From Symsagittifera roscoffensis (taxonomy: Eukaryota; Xenacoelomorpha; Acoela; Convolutidae), in assembly GCF_963678635.1 (NCBI RefSeq), contig NC_087067.1, positions 54,056,233-54,120,232 of the forward strand: a stretch of DNA of 64,000 bases, written 5' to 3'. A program made the position numbers and the translations under genes. Below the pieces are notes generated by a model. The model saw nothing but the letters and a program-made list of their open reading frames with translations, was not told the DNA's origin and searched no databases. This document shows positions 1 through 11,500 of the stretch, piece after piece. The first letter of the stretch is position 1, and each line of letters opens with the position of its first letter.

Positions 1-3000
1 CAAGAAGTGGGCAGCGAGACGACGCTGGACAAATTCAAGAAGGAACTGTGGGACACAGTCGTAAGGTTTGGAGAACCGCTTCTGATAGGAACGGGCCTGG
101 ATGAGAAAGCGAGAAAAGAGCTGCTGAACAAGCTGGTAGAGCTGAAGAATTCACGATCGAAGGCCAGAGAAGAAAAATGTGAGGACAGCTCTACTCTGAA
201 ACAAAAAACTGTAGATAAAATAGTTGATGATATAAAAAGGGATAAGGTTGGGACTAGTAATATAATTAAAAGTACTAATATCCTTAAGGCTCGAGCAGGG
301 GGGAGGCAAGAGTTGGAAGGATTGGACAGAGAGGTCGAATCAGTGATGATAGCCACAACACCCTCAAGTAGAGATGTGAAGACTCGCAAGAGGAAGAGAG
401 AAGTAGAAGGATTGGGTAGTCCTTCAGTGGATGCTGTTTCGGAAGGAATTTTGAGAGAGACGGCGCCCATGGTTTTGGCTCGATGCAAGACGGCGGCATA
501 CAAGAACAGCTCGGAGCTCAGAAGACCACTTGAAGTAGAAAGGGAAACAGAGACTTCCACCAGTTTGACATCGGAGGAAGACTTCAAGCCTCAGAAGATA
601 AACGTAAAGAGAGGTTCAACGAACGGACAGACATGGGAAGTGGATATCGGCAAAGAATGGATCTCGAAGGCACATCAGGACATGGGCAAACAAGTGACGA
701 GTGATCCATTGGAGAGGAACAAGACGAGGAACACTTCCCGGACGTGGTGGGTGGCCCTCGAAACATTGAAGTAAATGGAGGACTGCTTGAAGAAGTTGGA
801 CAGTGGAGTAGCTCGCAAGCGATGCAATTGGGCCACCCAGCAAAAGGCCGAGGTTAATAAAATAGAAATGGCAAATCATCTAAAGAGGTCCTGGCAGAGT
901 TTGTTGAAGGATCATTTTGAAGAGGCGATGAGAACACCCTCATCAGCACCGCCATTAATGGCGAATCCCTTCGTTAGAACTGCAGGACAATTAATGTTCA
1001 CCTGGAGTCTGGTGGGAATAGAGTTGGAGACATTGACCTCGTATGACAGGCTGAAGTTGGGAAGCAAGAAGCTAGATGTGTATCAGGCACTGACGCAACA
1101 CGTAGCTAGGGACAATTCAGGCTTGAGCCTGGCTAGAAGAAAGGATGCCACATGTTTCTTGAGATGGACAATGTCAATGATGTCTGATAGCACCATCCTG
1201 GCATGCCACCAGAGAGCAAGCGGAAGCAAAACCATGGAAAAAAGAGTCTCAACGATCATCTTGAACGTGTATCAGAGTACAGGAATAGAAAAGGAAGATG
1301 GTTCCAGACTATCCCTAGAGAACCACAGAAAGCTAGACGAGGTACGGAGGTTTTATAGTAAGAAGTTCGAAGAAGAACATGATGTTCACCGTAACCTGGC
1401 CTTGTCAGAGCAGTATTGGAGACTCAGCGAGAAGGGGGAATACCAATACGTGTCGGGAGTAATGGGAATAGCCTACAATCCCTTCTTAGACTCAGAAACT
1501 GGAGGCGCCCACAGAAACCATGAGGTAGCGGAGCTACTGAAGTTTTGGACAGAAAGGATAATGGAAATAGACGCGGCGGAAAAAGAGGGGCCGAGCCTGG
1601 GTCTGATTCTTGAGAAATACCAGAGGTGATAAGCATACCGCGCTCAAACAAGAGAGTTGAAGTGAACATGGGCGATGGAAATAGCTTGTTAACCACGAAT
1701 TTGGGAGTGGTATGGAAGCTACTAAGACCCTCCTGGTGTCCACATCCCCACGCGAGTCTGATCGAGGAAACCACCGAGCAAGTGAGGTTAGCACCAACGG
1801 AAGATGAAGATCTGGCAAAGTTGAGTGTGCTGCATAAGCTAATCTCACCTCAGATGCAAGAGCCAGGCGAAAAGACGAGCAATCCCGGGTCAGCAAAGAA
1901 ATTGGAGCCGGGTAGCTGTCTGGATTCGACGTGTGGGAACGGAGAGCACACCTGCGATGGACGGTCATGTGTCAGGATACTGTCCTTTCAAAAGGAAGAC
2001 CTGGTCACTTGGTTCGAAGACATCACAGAAAGGGAGAAAAGTGAAGTGCAAATAGTAGCGGAGTGTTACGCGAGAACCACGGTGAATATAGCGACAGCTC
2101 TCGGATTCTTCTCGAGAATGTGTAGCCTGCAGTCGTTGGAGAGACTAGAGTCTGAACACCACTTAGTGACGGCGTTGAGCGTAGAATCATGGCCTGGGGT
2201 GTTGCAGGTGACTCAAAAACATATCCGGAGTTGGAAGGTTGGTCTCGAGGCGGAAATGGGGTTTCCCATGAGCGAAGCTTATGGCCTGCCATTGAACGCA
2301 AAATCCCTGATAGGGTCAATGATGGCCAACTTGTGCGGAAGCCACTACCCACTGCACATGGCCATGGTGGAAGCAGCCAGCCAGAGAGTACTGGTGGACA
2401 AGGCCTTCTCAGTGCCCAAGTGCGTGAGGTTGGCTCGGATATCGCATCACTCGCACAAGTTGTTGAGAAAAATCAGAGGGACAGTACCAAAAGAATTGAG
2501 AGATGACTTGAGTGAAATCTGGGGAGAAGAACTTTTGAAGTTGGAGAGAGAGAACACAAGCGATCACGAGAGACAAAACGTGATCGGAAAACCTGTGGGA
2601 AGTGCTCCAAACCTGGAAGATAACGACACGATGCATGAGAAAATGATGGAGCTTGAGCCTCTCTTGGAAGCCTCGGGGGAGCGTAACCTCAGGAGCATTG
2701 AGATCACCCATGGAGAATGCCCATGCCACTGTTGGCGCAAACGGTGTGGTATCCAGATCACAAGAACCTTTGCCTGGTGTGGGATATGGAAGAAATCCGG
2801 TCGATCGGACTACCGGATCACCGACAGAAGGTGACGCTCTTAGTAGTGAGTACGATGTTGGCTCTGAGATGGATAGAAGAGAATATAACGAAGTATCGGG
2901 AAGCGACGACGCCAACGGCTGAGTCAATATACGCGATAGACTACAGCAGGAGACTCGAGTTGTTTGAGACTGCGTGCAAGGTATTCGCCATACCAACGGA

Positions 3001-3502
3001 AGTCAGACACGTCTGGAGCCGTTTGAGGTACTTCCCATGGTTTCGGGCGACACTGACGTCTTGGTTGTACATGACAACGAAAGATCACATGAGAAAACAT
3101 CAAAAGGAAAATCGACAGTTCCAGGCCGAGATTGGGCCGGAAGTTTTCAAGAGACCCCTGTTAACCCATCGTAATGCGATTACGACAGGATGGAAGAGAG
3201 TGGGTAAAATGTCTAGAGACATTACCAAAGCGAGGGAATCGATACTAGAGGAGGACCTGGCGAAGAACGTGAGCTTGAGCCTGCACAACTCCTTTTGTTT
3301 GAACCGGGAATCTAGGGTGAAGGCACTACCCAACCAGGCAAAGAGGTTGCAAGAGCAAAGAGAATGGATGCGATCCTATGAACAGCTGAAGGCTTGGGAG
3401 GAGATTGTGATTAGCTCCGATGATGAAGAGGAACTGTTGAGACAATTTGCCGTATCTAGTACTTCAGGGTGCAGTACCTCCAAGGCGAAGAGTGCGAGAT
3501 GA
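1..3502 (+). pseudogene. Element A second-ORF remnant (C-terminal third, frameshifted)
   Basis: The stretch is open in pieces: 7-774 and 775-1629 (same frame, separated by a TAA at 772-774), 1626-2834, and 2717-3502. Joined by alignment, the pieces match B's second ORF from about residue 1820 to the end. Shared blocks include KAFSVPKCVRLAR in A against QAFSVPKCVRLAR in B, EPLLEASG, and the cysteine/histidine cluster at about 1917-1970. A therefore carries one nonsense codon, one frameshift near 1615-1626 and one near 2730. At the place where B itself is frameshifted (around 25330-25357) A reads straight through, which suggests the ancestral ORF was continuous. Function is unknown. No env-like signal peptide or membrane segment is visible. 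Confidence 0.85.
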
Positions 3503-3930
3503 GTGGGTGGTTCGAATGGATCTTGAATCTTGAGAGGGAAGGGGGGCTTGAGCGTGGATCCGGGTGAAACTTGGATTCACGAGAAAGAAATTTTAACGAA
3601 TCAAATATTGTTATTAATATATTATAGATACTATATAAATCAAAATGCTGCATGACAATTTCCTGATTGAATGGGACAAAAGAAATTTTAAATGATTGGC
3701 TTGAAAAGCGAGAATTCAAGGGTGCAGGTGTGTGCAGATTTTGATTGCTGTTTAGCGATAGTGTGGAAATTTTACATGGCTGTGAATTTTGGGGTGTAGA
3801 TAAGCTTAAGTCTGCTGCAAACTTCTGTAAATGACCACTGGCACTGTATCTTGAGCAACACTCGGTTTTCTGGGACTCACTGGCAGAAGACAGCACGCGA
3901 TGAGGACATCGATCTCGAGTCCGGGGAGTA
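3503..3930 (+). other. Element A 3' UTR
   Basis: This AT-rich stretch between the A stop codon and its LTR has no coding content. Near its end the block TGAGGACATCGAT...GTCCGGGGAGTA (about 3901-3930) matches the sequence just before B's 3' LTR (about 28113-28143). That match fixes the A LTR start at 3931. Confidence 0.7.
3919..3930 (+). promoter_or_regulatory. Polypurine tract of element A
   Basis: GTCCGGGGAGTA lies immediately before the LTR start TGTGCC. The same twelve bases precede B's 3' LTR at 28132-28143. Position and conservation between diverged elements indicate the plus-strand primer site used in reverse transcription. Its role is inferred from the family. Confidence 0.7.
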
Positions 3931-4666
3931 TGTGCCAGTCGGTCATATTTGGAAGTTTTAACTTGAGAGAAGCAAAAAACACTTAATTTTGGAGTGAAAT
4001 TTAATTTTTCAAAATTTCGAATGGAGCCTGTCATGCACGATTTTCTCGCGATAACTGAAAATCAAAAAAGAGAAGTCAGAACAATCGAGTAACAATCGCG
4101 GGAAAGTTGCTAGGAAAAGTGGGAAATTGCCATTCGCAATTTCAGTCACAATAATAATCTAGAGTACAGCTGTCCCATTTGAAACAGAGACAAGCGTATT
4201 CCCACGAACTGGATTATTGTGACTTGACTGGAGTATTATTCTAAACTGGACTAGAGTGAACCTTCGGTGGAAAGGTGGACAGCTTGAGTGTCCCAATTGT
4301 TCACGAGAAACCACAGTCTAGAGTAAAAACTTGTTCTTGTTATTAAAACTGACAAACATTAAACTCATTTTAGTTACATTATTTAATTCTCGAGTTGATT
4401 ACCGACTGGAGTACTTCCCTTTCTTGAGTGTGCTGCAATGTGAGTACTTAATTTAAATTTCTAGAGTGTGTTTTACAATTGTTATGTTGAGGTAAGGCGA
4501 GTTTTAGGTTGATCCATCTGAAATGGATCAAAGTTCCACTGTCTAATAAAAAGTAACTTAACGGATTGTTCCGACCCGGTTTTTAACGGCGTTCATGTAT
4601 TTTGGGTATTTTGAGACCTAAGTACGGGGACGTTCTTAATTCTAGAGTGGGGGGATATTTTGGTAG
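3931..4666 (+). repeat. Element A 3' LTR, left part
   Basis: The segment starts TGTGCCAGTCG after the purine tract. Its second half resembles the B LTR: GTTGATCCATCT followed by a short inverted repeat, then CTACTGAA/CTAATAAA, a CCGGTTTTTA/CCTGTTTTTA block and a GAGAC block, all in the same order. An AATAAA at 4545-4550 may be its polyadenylation signal. The LTR is cut by insertion of B at 4667. With the right part (29068-29238) its length is about 905 bp, close to the 895-923 bp LTRs of B. Confidence 0.75.
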
Positions 4667-4988
4667 TTGTGACATTCGACCAGAATGGCCAAAATGCAAT
4701 TTATGCAGACTTCGAATTTTTAGCAGTAGGCCTTCCGAGTTGATGATTTCGAAGGATTAACGACGTTATTCGGATGATTGGCAGAACGGTGAAGGTCAGG
4801 ATATTCCCGTATTTTAAAATTTTAAATTTTCGAAGTGATGACGTAATATTTCTCAGAAGCGTCAGAAGCGGCCATTTTAGAAAAAGAACTAAGAAAAACA
4901 GAACAACTTTATCTGTGATTGCGAACAGAACGAAAATCGAGATTAAAGAAAAACGACAACGAACTACAATAGGAGAGAACGTTCCAAG

Positions 4989-5038
4989 TTGCAACTATTG
5001 TGCTGCTACAATAGTTGCAAGGCCGTTGCCAACAACGG
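4989..5038 (+). other. Two adjacent perfect hairpins in the B LTR
   Basis: Arms 4989-5001 and 5008-5020 (TTGCAACTATTGT and its complement) form a perfect 13-bp stem with a six-base loop. Directly after it, CCGTTG-CCAA-CAACGG at 5023-5038 forms a 6-bp stem with a four-base loop. The 3' LTR carries the same pair at 28465-28514. They lie upstream of the TATA-like site, so they may be promoter or dimer/binding structures. The role is unknown. Confidence 0.75.
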
Positions 5039-5147
5039 TGAAGGGTGAGAACCAGCCTTCCTGATTGGCGTGAAATTGAACTTAAGGAGCTTGATTCACT
5101 GGATTCAAGAATCCGGAAGGGTTTCGGGACTGGAACTTTTAGCCTTT

Positions 5148-5155
5148 TATATAAA
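5148..5155 (+). promoter_or_regulatory. Candidate TATA box in B LTR
   Basis: TATATAAA lies about 580 bp into the LTR and is repeated at the same place in the 3' LTR (28624-28631). Position in the LTR fits the U3 promoter of gypsy elements. No transcription start can be proven from sequence. Confidence 0.45.
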
Positions 5156-5574
5156 CTTTTAGCTTCTTGTCATGTCCTGAATTGAATTTAATTAACAACT
5201 GGATTCATTTTGATAAGGATGAGAAGCTAGGAGTTGGGGGGAAAGGGTTGATCCATCTTCGATGGAGATGATGGTTTTTATCTACTGAACAAAAACAATA
5301 GTAATATAATAAGTAGTAGCCCTGTTTTTAGGAGTGACCTCGTGGTCTGGGGATACTGAGACGCAGCCATGAGCTCACTATTTTTGCATGTAATTCAGTT
5401 AATTTGAGCGTTCTGGTCGAAGCGATGTAAGAAAGACCACCGAAAAGTACTGGCTTGGTAGATACGGTGAAAAACATGCAAAGCTCTGTTTAGACGCTAG
5501 CCAGTCGTCTTAAGACTTAGTTTTGTTATCCGTCGATATGTATCTTCCGGGCGAATGTTACATGTATGTTTTTA

Positions 5575-5589
5575 TGGCGCTCCTGGGTG
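5575..5589 (+). promoter_or_regulatory. Candidate primer binding site of element B
   Basis: TGGCGCTCCTGGGTG begins with TGG, as expected for pairing with a tRNA 3' CCA, 12 bases after the LTR end. The spacing is longer than usual and the matching tRNA was not identified, so this is tentative. Confidence 0.4.
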
Positions 5590-7550
5590 TTATTCTTTCA
5601 TAACATCATGACCGGCGGAACCGTTAACGAGCACTCCGCGCCGAGCGGATGCTCACATTAACGCCCTTAATAGGCCTAAACTGCCGGGGCGGAAGGGTAG
5701 TTCGGAACGCGGAAGCCTTCCGGATTACCGTGAATAGTTTTTTTAACCTAGTTAAGACCGAAAATTCACGAACCAGGAAGGGTGGGGGGAATCATGAACC
5801 CCTCATCCCCTGAGTGGTTTGTGACCAAAAACACTTAAAGATATAAGCAAAACCAAACAAAAAGTAGTATAGTACCCAAGAAAAACAAAAAACATAAAAA
5901 AATAACCGAAAAAACCAAAAACAGTAAAAAAGTAAAAAATCAGTAGAAATCATCCCTCCAGACAAGATGTGATTCAACCCCCCCGTTTGTTGTTGATAAA
6001 TATATTGTTATTACAGGCATTTATATCAGTCAGGATCGTTACGATCAGTTTTGTAGCCCGTTTGTGAGGCTTGTACTGTAGGGTTATTTGAGCATTTAAG
6101 CACGTTAATGATAAATTGCGCTCAATCCGGAAGGGTCAGCTGATTTGCGCTCAATTCGGAAGGGTCCTGGGTGAAGACCGATCCGGCAAGCAGTACAAGG
6201 AGCAACAAGAAAGGGCTCAACGACAACAACAATCGACTGTTGGGTATCGTTAACAAGTTTTGTATCCCTTTTGGTACAAAAAGTAAGATAGTAATCTGTG
6301 GGGGGCTCGACAGTGCTGCACTGTAGTGACCCTTCACCGAACTGCGAATATCCGAGTTAAGCACCTTAATTCGGATAATAAACAAAACCGGAGGGGTATA
6401 GTATTACTAATATTATTACTTATATAGCCTATATTAATAGTCTTATATCGTTTTTCAGTGAAAAACAACGAAAACAGACCGGTTTTTAGGGTCAAAATAG
6501 CGATATTTTGATCCCCCCACAAGTCGCGATTTTTGAGATATCGATATTTTTTGAAACGGAAAAAAGCACTAAGTTAGTGTGTTACATCGTAACTGCACTA
6601 CTGTAATAAGTAGAACCGGTTAACTTTAGTTCGGAAGTGGTTGGAACTAGTTTGGTACCAAAAACCAAATTTTCCCAATTTTTGATAGTAAGAAGTACTA
6701 TAAAATCAGAAAATTTTTTGAAATCTTTGAGTTAGGACAGTAAAAATAGTTGTTCGGACAACGTCCACTAGTGAATCTACGAGTTTTAAAACCCGCTACC
6801 CGAAAGCCTTCCGGGTTGCAGAGAAATCGAATATAACGTGTTTGATTTGGTGGATTCATCAATCCGGAGGGGTCCAGGTAGCATAGTTTTTCGCAAATTT
6901 TTTTTACAAAAGCGTTTTAGATCGGGTCTTTTGCATTGACCTAAAAGAGTATAGGCCTTGTGAGCTCAGATCAATAATTTTTAGGTCGAAAGGACCAGAT
7001 TTGCGGAAAAAGTTAGGCGGAACCTATAAGAGAGAAAATTTTTGAATTTGGAAAAAAGACGTTTTGGTTAATAACTTTGGAACTACAGAGCATATCGAGT
7101 CAATCTTGGTACCATTAGATCAGAAATTAGCTGAACTTACTAGTAGGAAAGAGAATTACTCGAAAAAGCGAGCGAGAAAATTTTTTGAGATTGTTTTTAG
7201 CAAATTACACAAATCCGGAGGGGTACACCCTTCACGTTTTATAAATTTTTCTGAAAAACCCTTATACCCCTAACAAAAGTTGATAGCGATTGAACTAAGT
7301 AACTTAGGACAGTTCTAGGCAAAAAGGGAGGGCTGAAGGCACAAGACAACCATAATAGAGTCGAAATTAGGCAAGTGATAAGACCCTTCACCGTTAGTGT
7401 GAATTGTCAAATATGTGCCTTAACTTCAATCCGGAGGGGTCTAGGAAAGGACCCTATACCATTCCCAGTTAATTCAAACAGCATAAAAGTAACGCAGAAC
7501 GTATCCGGAGGGGTATAAGCTGAAATTAAGAAAACTACGAAAAGCTACTT

Positions 7551-7735
7551 TGACAGAGGGGTCGAAATTTTTCAAAGTCAGAGGGGTCCGAATCCGGAGG
7601 GGTCTCTTTTCCACAAAACCGGAGGGGTCCGAATCCGGAGGGGTCTTATAGTTGCTAATTCGGAGGGGTCCAATCCGGAGGGGTCTATATTTTGACAGTC
7701 CGGAAGGGTCCTATTTGTGCCAATCCAGAGGGGTA
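7551..7735 (+). repeat. Clustered AATCCGGAGGGGTC motif array
   Basis: Nine copies of a 13-14-bp motif lie within 185 bp: 7551, 7577, 7591, 7617, 7632, 7657, 7672, 7697 and 7722. Most read AATCCGGAGGGGTC with small changes (TTCGG, CCAGAGG, CCGGAAGGG). Dispersed copies lie at 6124, 6153, 6386, 6861, 7212, 7428 and 7502, and one in the LTR at 5110. Spacing is irregular (15-26 bp in the cluster), so this is not a simple tandem repeat. All copies are in the same orientation, purine-rich on the RNA strand, and resemble the purine tract TCCGGGGAGT. Confidence 0.9.
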
Positions 7736-8534
7736 TTATTTTATTAAGGACTTAGGTAAACGAAAGAAAGACTAAAAAGCGAGAGGTATTAGGTTATTAA
7801 TACACAGGCTAGGTATCAGTGACTGCACTGGTAACTTGCCTTTCAAAAAGAACCAGACTAATACAAAACAGGTCCGAACTCGGATATTCGCGACACTAAG
7901 TCTAAATTAAAAAGAGCGTGACTCATTGGTGTGGATTGAAACATAATACGTTTTTGGGAAAAGTGACTGCCCTGAGGATTTTAGTAGGTCTAGCTCGGGC
8001 AGTCCGAAGGCAGAATAGGTAACACAGTACTCGGTGGGTGCAATAGACGCCCACTTGAGAAAATTACTGCCTTCAAAGTTTTGTCTGTTTGGTGCAGCAC
8101 CGAGCAGGGAAAGCTTTTTCTTTAAAAGACAGGTTCGACTATTGTACTGCGACCGACTAAGAGTACAAGACACATACGTTTTTTTTATAGAGATAATCAT
8201 ATTCTGTCATTATATATATATTTTTTTGTTTTTGTTTTGTTGTTTTTGATTTTAAATCAACGTAAACTGTGCTTGATTGGGTAGTGAATACACCATCTTT
8301 TAAATTGACTGATAACATCATATTGTGTTAGTTTCCAGATCTTTGGACCGATAATCGGTCAGTGTGAATAAATTTTGTACAAACTGTACTCTGATAACAT
8401 ACAGGGATTCGTGGTCACTATTTAATAGAATCTTGTGAAATTTATTGTGTTGTGTCATTATTATTGTTAATAAAACTATAAGGTCTCTAGTAATCGAGTT
8501 AAGTGTATAGGCATTAAAAAGTGACAAATAGAGA

Positions 8535-11500
8535 ATGAGTCTAGACAAGTCAAGGATACCAAAACGAGGTAATAGCTCTAGGAAATTCATACCTGAAAAG
8601 CAAAGAAAAATGATGACCGATCCTTTTGTGGATTGGATCAAGCGATCCCGGTCTGACAAAAGGGGGACGGTTTCAAGCAGAATGGTTGAAACGAGAAGTC
8701 AAAAGACCTCAGAAGAGCGAAGAGAACTGTTAGAAGTGGAGGTCAATACGGACCATACCATGAATGACAACCAGGAAGTAAATGAACTGGAAGGGAGAGG
8801 CAGAAGGCTGGCGAGTGAATCTACCCCGGTAGAACAAGGCCATGATTTTGCCACTTCCACCGGGACATTGGATCGAGAGGAGATGTCGGAACTGTCCGAC
8901 ATCTCAACTGAAGTAACGGCAACTAGAAGATCTCCGACAGACAACACTATGATGGCAGGCGGAACGGGGAAACAAACAACGTCATCATCATTCTCAGAAA
9001 GAATGAAGAACACCTTCGGAAACATCTTTCCATTCAGCATGGGAGGAGGAGCAGGAAATGACGGTGAATCCCAGGAGGAAGAGGATGAAGAGGAGCAAGG
9101 GGACTTTGGATCTCAGGTCAGCCTCAACAGTTCGATCCAGGAGAACGAGGCATACGTCGGAAGAGAGACTGGAACCATGGACAAATTTGATATAGTGACA
9201 ACGATAAGCAAAGAGGCAAACACACCAGGCCAGTCAAAAGACTTCGCGATTAGGACAAGTTCAGAGCCACAAACTGGAGAGAGTAGAACCAGAGGGCTAG
9301 GCAACGCGTTAGCGGATCCTGAAATAGATAATGAAAAGACGTCAAGACAGAGAGTCAAGGCCCGGATCTCGACCAGCACGAAGCTACCTGGGACCGACAG
9401 AGTTACATCACCACTAGTAACGCCACTCATGGATAACGGGGCAGCACTAGAGGAAGCCTTAAACAACATAGTGGGCAGTTTAGGAGAACAAAATGAACAG
9501 ATGTCGATAAGGATGAGTGAACTGGAAAGAGCAGTTCACATTGAAAGAGAAAGTCTGCGGGAAGAAATAAACCGCAACAGACAAGAAGTTGGCAGAAGCG
9601 AAAAACGCTTGAAAGAAAGAACGGACGAACATATGACGAGGAACTTGTCGCGAATGACAAGAGAGGCGGAACAGAGGGAGTTACGCTTAAGAGCCGACAT
9701 GGAGAAGTTAAGAATTCAGCAAGAGCAGTCTCTTGGGTCTCTTGACACAAAGATAGACGCGATGATGGAGAGGCGAACGCAGGCTATCATGGATAGGTTG
9801 GATGGGCTACTAAGCAGCAAGAGTGGACCAAAAGAAGGAGAGCCGAACTCGGGAGGTCCAAGCAGGGAACCGAGGGTGAACTTCAATGAACATCAAAGGA
9901 GGAAGACGTATGGATCCACTAGAGGCAGGGGCAGTTCATCAGGCTATGCCACAAAGGGTAATACAGCATGGGGCCCGAACAGTAGAGCAAGTTCAACGGG
10001 GAACAGACAAACCTCAAACGAACGACCAACGCAAGGCACACATGCGACTGGGAGAAGCGATTCTGGCAACATGAGGCATACAAGCCCGAGGAGGAGTCAC
10101 ATGGGCCAAGCGGGAAACGCTCATGGTGATTCGGATTGCAGGGATGCACCGCACACAGAGCCTTCGACAAGGTGTGAGGACACTCAAGCGGGACACTCAA
10201 GGGACGAATCTGATGGCTGTATTGATACCTGGATAGAGGTAATGAAGCTGCATTTCGAGGAAGAGGACTTGTCGGAGAGACAGGAATGCAGCGCGCTCAC
10301 CAGCAACTTAGAAGGGACAGCCCTGAACTGTGTCATGGCCAAGAAACAGTATCAACGTGACACTGCTGAGAAAATCTTCGAAATCTTGTTAAACCGTTTC
10401 GGATCAGGGGTGCAGGGGCACCAGGCGATGATGCGCTTCGAGAAACGGAGGCAACGAGAAGATGAAACAATAGACAAGTTTCTCGATGATTTGGAAATGC
10501 TGAGAAGACGCAGCCAACCGGATGAGTCAAACCGAAGGATGAACCTGGCCGTAGCCTCAAAATTCATCGATGGTGTGAAAAATTATGAACTTCGTACGAT
10601 GCTAGCAACGCATTACACACCACTATCAACTAATGCGCCAACACCGGAGGAGTTGAGGCTCAAATCAAAAGAGTATCTTTTGTTGAAACCTCCTTCGAGA
10701 TCTGGATATTACAAGAACAATTATGGCAATTTTAAGCACGGACCAGCAAACCAAGGGAACAATTGGTACAAACCGAGGGATGATATGGACAAGAGACGTT
10801 CTTGTGCTAATTGCAGTTCAACAGACCATCATGTGTCAGCATGCCCAGCTTACAAACAAGGCATGAAAGCAATAGGCTTTAGCCTCGAAGACGAAGATGC
10901 GTCAGAGTTGGATCATGAGGATTTCATGAGAGGAGTAATTGCGAACTTCGGCCCGAGGTGTTTCTTTTGTAACTTGGAAGGTCATTTTAAATCAGATTGT
11001 CCGCAATTCTGGGATGCAGTGGCAGACATCAAGCATCCAAGACATGAAGAAGCTTTGTCAGGAGTGAAAGCCAGCAAGGCTCGACTTTTGAGTGAAGCGG
11101 AGGCACGCAGAAAGGATAAACCTCAAGAGCTGGTGGCAAAGAAGATGCAAGCGGTAACAGAAGAAGCACGTGAACCGGAACCAGCAACTGCGGCCGATGA
11201 CTTCAAAATCGATTATAGGGCAGCTGCGAGGGATGCTATAAATAGAGTACAGCAGGAACTAGTGACGAAAGAGATTGAGCAAAAGGTGAAACTCGAGCTG
11301 GAGAATGAAAAATTACAGGAGCAACTGAACGCCTTTGAAGCAACGGAAGTTGAAGAGGCAAAAGCACCAAGCAGCTTGAGCATGAAACTTAATGTTATCT
11401 CTGGTCAGAGGTTCGGTATGGCACCGCAAGGAAGTAAAATACAATCGATAATCTCGGTGGCAGGGCATCAGGTAATCAGAAATCTGAGTGAACCATCTGA

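Larger units (their letters stand above)
1..4666 (+). mobile_element. 3' part of giant LTR retrotransposon A (5' part outside window)
   Basis: This is the right-hand end of a Ty3/gypsy-type giant element related to, but clearly diverged from, element B downstream. It holds decayed coding sequence (1-3502) homologous to the last third of B's second coding region, then a 3' UTR, a purine tract (3919-3930) and an LTR starting TGTGCCAGTCG at 3931. The LTR is interrupted by element B and resumes at 29068-29238. The homology to B is seen in the protein alignment and in the shared sequence just before the LTR. Gag, Pol and the 5' LTR of A would lie left of position 1. Confidence 0.85.
4668..5562 (+). 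repeat. 5' LTR of element B
   Basis: The 895-bp direct repeat matches 28144-29066. It contains TATATAAA at 5148-5155 (a candidate TATA box), two adjacent perfect hairpins (4989-5020 and 5023-5038) and one copy of the leader motif AATCCGGAAGGGTT at 5110. Compared with the 3' LTR it lacks 28 bp near 5422; TCGA repeats at the junction suggest deletion by slippage. A 96-residue frame inside it is present in both LTRs simply because the LTRs are copies. Confidence 0.95.
5563..8534 (+). other. Leader of element B (no gene; motif-rich)
   Basis: Nearly 3 kb separates the 5' LTR from the Gag start. No long frame is present. It holds 16 or more copies of a CCGGAGGGGT-type motif (listed under the array entry), an A-rich stretch at 5830-5945, and two copies of GACCCTTCACCG-like sequence (about 6329 and 7382). 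Gypsy leaders are usually a few hundred bases. The length and motif density suggest RNA structure, packaging or priming signals. Confidence 0.7.

Noticed and set aside
4774-5064. A 96-codon frame present twice (also 28250-28540), at first a conserved small protein
   Set aside because: It lies in the two LTRs, which are recent copies of each other, so conservation is trivial. Composition is low-complexity and basic.
4668-5562. Reading 4668-5562 as A's own 3' LTR shared with B by recombination
   Set aside because: A has its own purine tract and LTR start at 3931, and A-like LTR sequence resumes after B at 29068. Nesting explains both.
7551-7735. CRISPR-like array in the B leader
   Set aside because: Motif spacing is irregular and short, there are no cas genes, and the context is a eukaryotic retroelement.
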